Assembly: GCA_025201845.1 (NCBI GenBank)
Contig: MU603943.1
Coordinates: 1 to 64,000, forward strand
Source: Martensiomyces pterosporus
Lineage: Eukaryota > Kickxellomycota > Kickxellomycetes > Kickxellales > Kickxellaceae
Reading direction: 5' to 3'
Length of the DNA: 64,000 bases
Shown here: one piece after another, positions 22,776 through 32,836 of the stretch
Numbering within the stretch: the first letter of the stretch is position 1
Layout: the number at the start of each line of letters is the position of its first letter
Position numbers and translations under genes: made by a program
The notes under the pieces: generated by a model
What the model was told of the DNA's origin: nothing
Seen by the model: the letters and a program-made list of their open reading frames with translations, nothing else
Databases searched by the model: none

Positions 22776-23134
22776 GAACGCATCTTTGCCCGAGTCATAG
22801 GGATTCCTTTTGAGCAGCGCCTGAATACACAGCCGCTTCCCGGCAATGCGGGTGGTGGATTTGGCCAAGACCATTTATTTAACAGAGTAGCAAAGAAGCA
22901 ACAGATATGGACAACATGTGTACACGCGCATGTGCTGCGGCTTGCAGTCCTGCGGCCAGCAGAAAGCCAGGGCTCACCTACACCGATAGCAGCAACAATG
23001 GAAAGTGCACAGAAAGCGCGTTTAGTGCGGATGCGTTTGCTAACACGTAACCCCGGCATGCTCGCAGCGCGAGCAGCTCTTGTGGTGGTGGCAGTGTTGG
23101 ATCAGCAGAATGCCCAAATATACAGGCGGCTTCA
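22776..23134. other. Intergenic 3' of the histone-fold gene
   Basis: Holds 359 bp with no convincing coding sequence on either strand. It is probably the 3' UTRs of the plus-strand histone-fold gene and of a minus-strand gene ending at 23135. Confidence 0.4.
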
Positions 23135-23480
23135 TCAATACCAGCTCTTCCTAAAACTGGCTATGTAGACCGTCGTGATAAGACTCATCATTAAAAACAT
23201 TGCCACCACTAGCAGGACCAGCAGCCCGAGACACTTGCCTTTCATATGTTCGCAAATCCGCGTCGAGGATGTGTCGCGCACGCCAGAAAGCAGAGGCCTA
23301 GTTGATTCCAAAGGCGGCAAGCCACACAAAGCATCTCCGAGTGCATTAGTGGCAGCGACTAGCAATGTGCCACACCCGCAGCTCCATGGAGGGGCTGTCG
23401 GATGGTCAGTCGTGTGTTGCGTCCACACATGTTTCAGACATATGCTTGTATTTGTTGAATAACATCATCCCTGCAGCCGA
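23135..23480 (-). CDS. Candidate terminal exon of an unrecognised membrane protein
   Basis: The minus frame ends at a stop at 23135 and reads through a strongly hydrophobic segment (CLGLLVLLVVAMFLMMSLITT) followed by a basic tail SFRKSWY. Upstream residues are Cys-rich (SCGCGTLLVAA and LCGLPPLE). A GTAAGT donor lies near 23513 after another hydrophobic segment (AVGAWWVCFVAVGMSLCG, about 23516-23570). The sequence just upstream of 23460 gives no in-frame start, so it is probably a last exon. Joining the pieces in phase was not possible with confidence. No family recognised. Confidence 0.3.
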
Positions 23481-23514
23481 GTGCCTGGCTTCCACGCGCA
23501 TGGGACGACACTTA

Positions 23515-23880
23515 CCACAGCAGACTGCCGCAGAGACTCATCCCTACAGCAACAAAGCAAACCCACCAAGCACCAACAGCGGATTTAGCGACTTGCCAAA
23601 AGCAGTCTCTCGCCCTTCCTGCAGCTGCGAGAAAGTGGCGGACAGGTTCAGGATATGCATGAATGGTAGTTAAAGATAGTTGTCTACAGCGAAAAACTCT
23701 TCGGACTCGTCATCTAGAATATCATCATCAACAAAGGCGCCAAATAAGCATGCGCCGCACCAGCTGACAATTACCTTGGTGACAGTACCAGCATCCTCCC
23801 CTGCATTCAGCCGCAAGGGCATGCTCAGTCCCGCAGCTATGCAGCAGAAGTTACAAGACGACCAGGACAGAGCGATCAGT
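23515..23880 (-). other. Unresolved minus-strand coding potential
   Basis: Two suggestive stretches are seen. One is a 50-odd-codon open frame ending at a TAA near 23670, reading GEDAGTVTKVIVSWCGACLF, then an acidic DDDILDDESEEFF tail. The other is a later frame with a membrane-like helix (about 23516-23570). A branch-like CACTAACTGATC and the acceptor GCATAG lie at about 23883-23836, indicating an intron. Whether these belong to one gene, to the gene at 23880-24753 or to two genes is unclear. Confidence 0.25.
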
Positions 23881-24753
23881 TAGTGTGCTTGCTCAGCGAT
23901 GGCCGCAGCGGCGGGTTCCCTGGCAGAGGAACAAAAATCAGACATCGGGTTTCTAAGCCGAACGAATAGCGCTTCAACTCCAGTGTGCATCTTTGTGCCA
24001 CTTTCAGTGCCCAGTGCTGTTGCATCATCTTCAATCAAAGTGTCCCGAAAGACCCGATGACAAGCCTCCAGCAGACGTACCTTCTCAGCACACATATAGC
24101 TTGCCAGCGGCGTGAAAAGCAGACTCCATGGCAAAGGATGGTCTGTCTAAGAACAAATGAGAATACGCAAAACAACGCGCTCCAGATTTAGCGACAATGG
24201 CATGAATACTCGCGCGTTCTTGCAGCGCCTCACGGCAGGGCACATGCATGTAAGATCAGCATAGTTAGCAAGAGTCGTCTTCAGCTGTGGTTCAGACGGT
24301 AATTCCAGTCTTCTCTTGTAGTATATCATCACATCAAACACGCAGTGGGCATGCAACTGACGCCGCACTAGATGCGTACCTTGAGAGAGCAGATCACCGG
24401 GCTGCAGCGGCATCGATGGTGCCCGTGCGGCTATAACATGCTTGGCTATCACACAGGCAAAAATACAGCAGTTTGCTATTAGCGCCAGCAGCTCCGAATG
24501 AAGGCTGTTATCAAATGCAAGCACATTGCGCACTGCGCGAGGGCGCCCCCGGTAACCGGGTGTCAGCTGTAAAGTTCTAATCACTTTGATTTTATGTCAG
24601 AAACTCTAGTTATATGTGTTAAACATCATATTCGTGCGCCGGTGAGTACGACGTGCATGCATGTTGCGAGGGGCTCCTTACCTTCAAAGCATAGTAGAGT
24701 AGAGTAGAGTAGAATGGATAGGCCGCGATAGCGATGTGGATAGAGAGCAACAT
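23880..24753 (-). CDS. Hypothetical spliced protein, tentative 231-aa model
   Basis: Three pieces join in phase 0: 24753-24682 (MLLSIHIAIAAYPFYSTLLYYALK in short: hydrophobic, signal/anchor-like, ending at GTAAGG), 24566-24210 (acceptor TTTACAG, donor GTATTC) and 24146-23880 (acceptor TTCTTAG). The second exon contains a hydrophobic segment LLALIANCCIFACVIAKHVIAA. The last reads PWSLLFTPLASYMCAEKVRLLEACHRVF. A strong alternative donor GTACGT sits after CAEK and could splice to exons further downstream, so the C-terminus is uncertain. No family recognised; a membrane protein is the most that can be said. Confidence 0.33.
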
Positions 24754-25125
24754 GCACCATTCCCCTGCAAAGCAAGCCCTTTTATACACTGCACAAGTGC
24801 TGCATGCTCTTGCGCTTTCTTGTGGCCTGGGGTTATCAAGCCGAAAATTTTTCAGTCAGCGCCGGCAGCTCGGCTCGGTCCGGCTCGACTTGCCCCCCGC
24901 CTAGCGCATCCTGGCTCAGCCCTCCAAATCAGATCGCAAATCGCTGATCTCGCCGTCCAGGCAAACAAACAGCAAACAGGAGCCACGAGTGGGGAGAGAC
25001 GGGGGTCTGGGGTTCCACCGAAAGCAGCTCACACAGCACAGCGCGTGGGCGGCGACGCCTCGCCCAGCTCTCCCCCTTGGAATTTTCTGCTTTTACATAT
25101 CAACAGAAGGATTTCAGAGAGAAGA
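24754..25125. promoter_or_regulatory. Upstream region of RanGAP
   Basis: 372 bp with no supported gene. A small (agagt)n run lies just left of it at about 24690-24712, inside the tentative minus-strand exon. Probable divergent promoter. Confidence 0.4.
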
Positions 25126-26470
25126 ATGGCAACCCCCGCTGACCGCGTGTACTCCCTGGAAGGAAAGGGCCTCAAGCTCACCACCGCCGAGGACATTGCG
25201 CCGTATCTCGAAGAAATTCGCGCTGTCGGCAATCTCGAAGAGCTCCGGCTAAATGGAAACACCATTGGCGCCGAGGCAGCACAGGCTCTGGCCTCAGTGC
25301 TGAAGGACAAGCCGACGCTCAAAGTAAGCAGAGCGCCCATGACATTCAGCGAAAATGCCCCGGATTCTTGTGTGGCGGCAATAGACTGATGCAGAAGCTA
25401 TGCGTGCAAACACATTCATGCCCCCTCTCTATTTCGACTGCCAAGTGTAGGTTGCCACGCTCCACGACATTTTCACCGGACGCCTGAAGGACGAGGTCAA
25501 GCTCAGCGTCGAGGCCATCTGCTCTGCGCTGGCTGACCTCCCGAACCTCATCGAGATTAACCTTTCGGACAACGCCTTTGGGCCCCTGGGTGCCGCAGCC
25601 ATGGCCGACTTCCTTAGCAAGCAGACGAGCCTGCAGGTTCTCAAGCTGAACAACAACGGCCTGGGGATTCAGGGCGGCCAGACAATTGCCAAAGCACTGG
25701 TTGCCTGCCACGCCGAGTGCGACAGGCTGGGCATGGAGCCCTCTCTGCACACTCTCATTTGCGGCCGCAACCGCTTGGAAAACGGCTCTTCTCCTGCATT
25801 CGCCAATGCATTTGCCTCGCTCAAATCGCTGCGTGAAGTGCGTATGCCCCAGAATGGCATCCGGCCTGAAGGCATCGCCGAGCTCGTGGGAGGCCTCTCT
25901 CACAACACGGGGCTCGCTATCCTTGATCTCCAGGACAACACATTCACCGAGTCTGGCTCAAAGGCACTGGCAGCGGCCTTGTCGAGCTGGGGCTCTTTGG
26001 AGGTCCTCAACGTTGGCGATTGCCTTCTTGGCTCAGCTGGCGGCCGCGTCGTCATTGAGGCACTCAGAGACCGCGCCTCGCTCAAGAACATCAACCTTCA
26101 GTACAATGAGATTGAGCTGGATGGTGCTATTGCACTGGCCGAGACATTGCGCAGCCTCAAGACTCTTGAGAGCCTTGAACTGAACGGCAACAGATTTGAC
26201 TCTGAGAGCAACGCTGTTGAGCTCATCAAGGCTGCGTTGTCAGAAAACGACCTTGACGATGATGTTTTGGGTTCTCTGTCTGACATGGAAGAGCTTACAG
26301 ATGATGAAGATGAAGACGAGGAGGACGAGGACGAGGGCGAGGATGGTGAGACTTCTGCTAAAATCGAGTCAGCCGCTAAGGAAGCCAGCGAGCCCAAGAC
26401 GCCCTCTGACATTCTGGATAACGACATTGCTGACCTTGTTTCGCAGATGAAGAAGCAGCTGAACGTCTAG
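25126..26470 (+). CDS. RNA1: Ran GTPase-activating protein (RanGAP)
   Basis: Stimulates GTP hydrolysis by Ran in the cytoplasm, giving direction to nuclear transport. Exons 25126-25323 and 25451-26470 join in phase for 405 aa, close to fission yeast Rna1 (386). It is a crescent of ribonuclease-inhibitor-type leucine-rich repeats: LEELRLNGNTIGAEAA, LIEINLSDNAFGPLG, LQVLKLNNNGLG and LAILDLQDNTF. The DIFTGRLKDE loop carries the conserved arginine equivalent to the catalytic Arg74 of Rna1. ICGRNRLENGS is a family signature. A long Asp/Glu tail (about 335-370) and a short helix close the protein. There is no SUMO-linked C-terminal domain of the animal type. Confidence 0.96.
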
Positions 26471-26692
26471 ACTTCCAAACGCGTACATTAATTTCTCGGT
26501 TCACAATCTCTCGTTCAGAATACACTCAAATGACGGAACACCAAACACACGCACTCTGCTCTTCTTTCCCAGTCGCGATGCAGCAGCTTGCCCGGGAAAA
26601 GGAATCGGCGGAAATGAATTTCTGCAAACGTGTTCATATGTATATAAAAAAGAGCCCGCACCAGAAGCTGAATCTATCACATGTGTATGTGC

Positions 26693-29228
26693 TCACATAG
26701 CCTCGTTGATAATAGCAAATGCCTTCTTGTACACATCCAGCATGGCCGCACACTGGTCGCGCTCAGCAACCAAGGCAGGGTCCTCCTGAAGCAGCTCGCC
26801 AATCAGCGGTTCCTTGTAGAGCTCCTCAACAAGGCGGTTCTGCATGTCCTGGCACACCTCGTTGACGAGGAGATGCATGATAGCCTTGGGCACTAGGTCT
26901 TGGATAGACTTGCGCACGATGCTAAAGTACGACGAGATAAGAGAGCGGATAAGCGTGGTCTCCAAGTCGTCGCGCTGCTCGGCTGTTGTCAGCTCGGTTG
27001 AGAACTGAGCAGACAGAGCAGAGACATCGTCGTCGAACGATGTGCCGTCGCCAGCAAAGTTGCTCAGCCGATTGGGGACCGGAATAACCGATGTGTGGCC
27101 AGGACGAGGCTCGTCAGCTGAAAAGTGCAAGCCGTCGCGCTTGCCGCCAGCGCCAAAGAACGAATTGAAGAACTTGCCGTGGCCATGAGCACCAGACGAC
27201 GAAGCCGACCCAATTGGCGATCCGGATCCTGGGCGGCGTAGCTGAGCGGCAGAAGAAGCGGATGTTGTGTGCTGGTGACCGGAGTGAGCAGTGCCGTTCG
27301 GCTTGCTGCGGCTGCGAACGTCGTCTACACGGTCATCGATTTCGCTGGGGTCAACAGGGCCAGCATCATAGATGCTTTCGTCGGCCATACCCTGCGAGTT
27401 CACGGCACCTGCATCAGAGTCCGCCGAGCGCTGCCGAACCGAGCCAATGGTCTTGTTAACCTCCCGAATGCGCGAGCGAGTAGCGTCCTTGCGCTTGCGC
27501 TCTAGCCTGCGCTGCAAGTCGTTGATAGCTCCCGGACCGCCAATAAAATCTGGGTGGTTGGTGTTGATGTAGGCGCGCTCGATGGCGATCAGGCTCTCGA
27601 CGTATGCAGCTGTAGGGCCAACTCGCTCGCGCAAGAGATCGCTCACAACCTCCATCACCTTTGCATGCAGGCGTGGGTAGCGGCGCATCTCGTTGTTCCC
27701 GCAAGACAGCCCAATCTTCATCAGCTCCTCGTACGCGAGCTGCACGCAGCGCTGAGCAGGGGGCTCAAGGGACTTGATCTGCGGCTTGACCAGCAGCTGG
27801 AAGGCAATTTCAGGGACAAACAGCGACGCACGCGGGCCAGTGGAGTTTCGAATGGCAGTTCGAATGTCGTGGTTTGTGAGGTTGGCCGTGGGGTTGACGC
27901 TGTCCAGCCCAGCGGCAAAAATATCGTTGAATATGTAGTAGAGTCGGGCACCGCCGCAGAGCTCAGTTGTCGACATTTCGGATGCAGTTCCCTCGATAGA
28001 GCTGCTGAATTCTGTGGCAAACAGGGTGATGAGCTTGAGAAGGCGGCTGGAGTTGGACACTGCATTGCTCTCTGTTGACATGCGCCCATAGGAGGCCAGC
28101 TCCTGCTCTGTCTGGCTGATCAGCGCATTGATCTTTGTCTTGATGTTAGGCAGGCGGTCGCGGATGTGGTGCATCAGGAGCTGGTTCAGCTGCTTGGCAA
28201 GGTTGGCGGTTCCGCAGTGCTGCTGGATCGTGCGGTATACAGGGTGCGTGCGGAAGAACTCTGTTTCAAAGGCAAGAGACTCGGCGATTGGCTTGTTGGC
28301 TTGCGTGTCTTCTTGGCTGCGGTTAACGACGCCAACAAATCCAAGACGGAGAGGGTAGACGCGGCCAGTCAGGATATCAAGAGAGTTGGTTCCCCGATCC
28401 ATCAGGTCGATCTTTGTGATAACGCCAATGGTGCGCTTGCCCTCAGGGTCGACTTCGCGCGCAAACTTGAGGCTCTCCGAGTTGACAATGTCAACGTTTG
28501 CGGGGCTAATGGCAACGATGATGCTGTTGGGCTTGGAGATGTACTCAAACACAAGATTCCTCGTCTGCATCTCGATATCAGATGGCTGGTCGCCCACAGG
28601 AATCTTGGTAATTCCTGGAAGGTCGACCAGTGTCAGGTTGAGAACGTCGGGCGATGTGATCCGTAGATGGATAGGCGTCTTCACAATCCCCTTGTTGCTG
28701 CCAGCAAGGCGGTCGGTCTCTCGCTCAATCTCACGGCGGACCTCTGTCATGTCGACGAATACTTTATCAGGAAGGTGGAGAAACTGCGCGCGCGCAGCTG
28801 GAACGCTGTCCTGGGACTCGCCCTTTTCAGTAGGCGTGTTGACGAGCTGCAACACCAAAGGCCGACGCGTCACTATGCCATTGCCTCGGGGAAGAAAATC
28901 GCGCCCTACCAAGTTCTCAAGCACCGACGATTTGCCGCTTGATTGTGATCTAGAACACAGAGCTTAAATGGGAAATGAGCACAGCACCTTCGAATTGCTT
29001 GAGTAGCAGCTCGCAGGGAGATAAGCAGGAAGAACCCAGCACCACAAAAATTAACAGTAGCGCGTTGCAGTGGCCACGCAATTCGGCTGCAATTGCCCAA
29101 TTGCTTGGCTCCCTTGGTTCAGAGGCTACATACCCGACAACAACGATTTGAGGCAGGTCGATTTCGTCCTGCCCCACAGTGTTGAAAACATCCTGGAGCT
29201 TGTTCACAGTTGGGATAAGAGTATCCAT
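26693..29228 (-). CDS. DNM1: Mitochondrial/peroxisomal fission dynamin Dnm1
   Basis: Large GTPase that constricts mitochondria and peroxisomes. Exon 1 (29228-29134) encodes [15 protein letters not shown] to IVVVG; exon 2 (28949-26693) begins with the P-loop SQSSGKSS, so the intron splits the G1 motif. Total 783 aa. G3 DLPGIT and G4 TKID are present. In the stalk, [25 protein letters not shown] and [14 protein letters not shown] match Dnm1/DRP1 rather than Vps1. The variable insert (about 550-670) contains NSFFGAGGK, like the Dnm1 insert B. The C-terminal GED is intact ([20 protein letters not shown]). Confidence 0.93.
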
Positions 29229-29575
29229 GGCGATAAGATAACCAAATGAAAAAAAAAAAAAACAAATGCGGAAATAAGAAGGGAGGTGTGTGCAAGTGCG
29301 AAAAAGAGGGCGCGGTACGCTTGGGGGGCGGGTGTCTACTACTGCCAACAGCAGATTGAAAGAGAAATTGACAAGGAGAAAAAGAACTTGAGCCGAAGAA
29401 CGAAGGATGAGTGGGGAAAGGCCTTGGGCCAGGCAATTGTGCACTGGCAACACTAGCTGCCAATCACCAGAGAACGCCCGGCTGCCGATTCTTTGCGCCT
29501 GCATAAACGCCAAGCAAAAGGCACGCTTAATCCACAGCGAAGTGAGATGGAGCCCCAAGCGGCTCGCGCAGCGGA
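29229..29575. promoter_or_regulatory. DNM1 upstream region
   Basis: 347 bp with an A-run near 29250-29263 (T-run on the DNM1 strand, about 22 bp before the ATG). Also holds the 3' end of the polo kinase gene. No extra gene is seen. Confidence 0.4.
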
Positions 29576-32252
29576 TCAGCAGCCCTTTTGGCTTGGCTGC
29601 TGGGGAAGATTCCAGGATGCCAGGACCTTCTGTGCATAGCTCAGGCACAGAAGAAACTGCTCAATGTTGATAGCTGAGTCGCGAATAAGCATGGCGGGCC
29701 CCTCACGGAGATCGAAATGCCACTTTTCGCCGCTAGCGCTCTTGTAGAATATGTGCGCATCCATGTAAAGAAACAGCTTTGAGTGGTCAAGCATGTTGAA
29801 CTGGAGCACGTTGCCAGTCAGCAGGAACACCATGCCGACATTTGTGGAAAGCGCCTGAAGAAGGCACCTGACGAGATCGCCACCTGGCTCCGGGCAGATA
29901 TCCCGGTCGATGCCTGCGCTAAAGGTCTTTTTGATTTTCTGCGAGAACGAGTTCAGCAGCCAGCGCTTCTTTTCAATCTTTTGAGGAAAGTTTGCCTTGG
30001 AGTAGTGGCCGATGCTGCATCGATTCTCGTAGGGTCGCACGTACACATACTCATCTGTCTCGTTTAGGTCAAGCAGCGATGTGTTGTCGTTGAACAGCGT
30101 GCCCATTGTCCCGTCGCTGAGCCGGAAGCCCAGTCCATATTTGGTCAGCACCATCCAGTTGATCACGTACATGCCAACGCGAGGATAGGCTCCCTGTGGC
30201 GATGCCAGACCGGCTGTGTCTGCGCCTTGCCCGATCTCAGCTTCCAAATCGCTGGATGATCGCTGCAAATACGACTCTGTCTGCTCGCAAAACCGCCGCA
30301 ACCGGTCCTTCCAGCTCAGAATCGAAGGGATATACTCCTCTGATAGCTTTGTGACGCGCCCAAACTCTGCTTTCACCTGGCACTGCATCGGCTGTCCATG
30401 CCGCCTCAGAGCCTCGCCAGCGTCCAGAGCCTGCAGCGACTCGGGCGCCCGCACAAGAGATCTTGTGGATGCCGGCCGATGTGGCCAGTCCTCTTGTGCT
30501 CCTTTCTTGTCGGCATACGCCGGCTTGACAGCTGCACTGCGGGAGCGCAACGAGTACCCGTGTGCTGGTTGTGTCGCAAGCTTTGCACTCAGCCCCGCTT
30601 TCTCCACCTGCCGCTCAATGGCATCGTGGTTTTCCTTCTCTGCTGGTGCTAATGCTAGTGCCTGCCTTCTGGTGTGGGTTGCTGCGCTGGCAGTGCCAAA
30701 CTCTGAAGGCCTGCCGCCCGCTTTGGGACGAATCTCGTTTTCAGGGATCGGCTCCAGCGGCTGCCGTAGCCCATTCCTCCGGCCAAGGCCATTGCTGGTG
30801 TGTGTGCCATTGGCGAGCTTGGATACAACTGGACGCAAGCTATCGTGCGCGCAGCCATGAGGGCCATTGTGAGGGCCTAGATGCAGCTGCGAACGCGGAT
30901 CGGACAGTGTAAATTCTTTGTACTCTTGGAGGTTGCGTATCGGCCTGTCGAATATCGCACCAGGCATGGATTTAGGCACGCTGCTGTCTGCGTGGACCAA
31001 GAACCACGGTTCGGTGGATATCTGGCTGGCCCTGATGCGGTCGTCCTCGTTTTTGCAGCAGAGCTTGTCTACAAGGTCCTTGGCCGTCTCGGATACGGTT
31101 GGCTCTGACGGGTACTCGATGTCCTGCCCGACAATCCGGTGGTAAAGCAGCTGCAGGTTGACTTTTGTGCTGGCGCGCTGCACGTTGAACGGCGGCCTAC
31201 CATACAGCATCACAAAGAGCAAAACACCAGCCGCCCACACATCGACCCCAAAGCTATGCCCCTGCCCGCTTCTTGTAACTAGCTCTGGTGCCAAGAAATT
31301 CGGTGTTCCCAAAAACGAAAGCTTTCGATCGCTATCGACGCTCAAGATGGTGGACAGACCGAAATCTGCTATCTTTATGCGGTTCATGCTGTCTAACAGC
31401 AGGTTGCTGTGCTTGATGTCACGATGAATAATGTGCGCGCCGTGTAGCGCTGTCAGACCGCTCGCTAGCTGCGCAGTAAAATAGCGCGCCTCAAACTCCG
31501 TTAGCTGCTTCCTCTTTTGCAAGAGATCGTGCAGGGTCCTGCTTGTGCACAGCTCCATCAAGATATACACTCTCTCTTCGTCCTCGAATATGTGGTGGAG
31601 CGCCACGATATTGTCGTGGCTGGGTAGGCGCCGCATGACCTTGATCTCGTATTTGACCTAACACGCGTAACAAGTGGCAAGTCGTCCATGCTTAATGCCA
31701 TTGAACAGATGACGCACATGTGCTGCCAGAGCAAAATGGGTATGCACGGTTCTACTTACGCGCTCGACGACCTTCTGGCTTTTGAAGCTGGCTTTATCTA
31801 TTGTCTTGCACGCCCAGTTTCCTTTGGCTGGCTCTTTTCCATTCTGCACTTCATAGCACCGTCCAAACGCACCCTACAGGCATGGAATACAAAATTGGCC
31901 AGTGCACTTGCTGTGCCTGTTGCTTGTCAGCACGCATTGCCGATAGCGAACCACGCAGCTGGGGCGCATATACGGGGGTGCTGGGGCGACCGACTGGTCG
32001 CGTTGCTAGCACCCCGGGCTATCGTCTCTGTCACGAAAAGCATGCATTGTTGCTTTGCTTTGTTTTGTTTTGCTTTGCTTTCCTGGCTGCGGTGTATGTA
32101 CGTACCCGTCCGAGCAACGAAACTACACGGTAGCTCTCGTCTGACCTCCTTGTGTCCACAAACACCGCAGGTACAGAGACTCCATCTGTGCAAGTAAACC
32201 TGCCTTGCTCCTTCAGCAGTTCGACAGGCCGAGTGGTGGCTGCCTTGGCCAT
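29576..32252 (-). CDS. Polo-like kinase
   Basis: Mitotic Ser/Thr kinase of the Plk1/Plo1/Cdc5 group. Exons 32252-32106, 31873-31760 and 31657-29576 join in phase 0 for 780 aa. Exon 2 opens in the glycine loop ([12 protein letters not shown]) and carries the ATP lysine in [14 protein letters not shown] and DFG follow, with activation-loop [11 protein letters not shown]. Two C-terminal polo boxes are clear. PB1 keeps the Trp of the phosphopeptide pocket ([18 protein letters not shown]), and PB2 keeps the His-Lys pincer in LDHSKLFLY, so phospho-priming binding is predicted. The region between kinase and polo boxes is about 200 residues of low complexity. Tandem with RNA14 upstream. Confidence 0.95.
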
Positions 32253-32836
32253 GGTATCAACACACGCAGAGGTGCAGCACCAGCGAGAGCAAGCCGTGCC
32301 AGCAGCCCTATCTCCTTCGCAAGCAATTGGTGCACACGCAGCGCAGCCGCCGCGTGTCGTGTCTGTGTCTGTGTGTCTGCACCTAACAAGCCCGCCGTAT
32401 GTCTGCGAGCGTCTGCGAGCGTCTGTGCCGCTGTTGCCGTTGGCTGATATAGACGACGCCGCAAGCTTCGGATTCGCTCTTATTAGTTGGCTGGCCAATG
32501 CGCTGGCGGAAGCTATCAAACGCTGTCGAGGCAAATGCCACAAAGAATATATAGAGACTGCACACAGGCTAGCTGGGCTGGAGGGGTTTGTAGAAAAGGA
32601 GGAACCGCAGGTATAATGGCTGGCTGCCGGCAAGGCTTAACAAGCGGTACAAGATACAAGCAGGCAAAGGCGTGCGTGCGTGCACACCTGAGAATCACAG
32701 CGTAAACAGTGCGGATTTAATCAGCTGATCGTGTTTGTTTATATTTAAAACAGGAGTGGCCAGCCGCCAAGGAATGCAAGGGCGAAGGAGAGGTTGAAGC
32801 AGGAAACAAGAGCACAGGGCGCACGCGTGCTGTTTG
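32253..32836. promoter_or_regulatory. Polo kinase promoter / RNA14 3' region
   Basis: 584 bp. It contains GT-rich runs near 32355-32380, a repeated gcgtctgcga (about 32400-32420) and a TATA-like atatata near 32548-32554. No gene is supported on either strand. Confidence 0.4.

Noticed and set aside
28667..28942. Plus-strand ORFs opposite DNM1, VPS8, BLM10 and SEC24
   Set aside because: Shadows of the long minus-strand coding frames with no family-like content.
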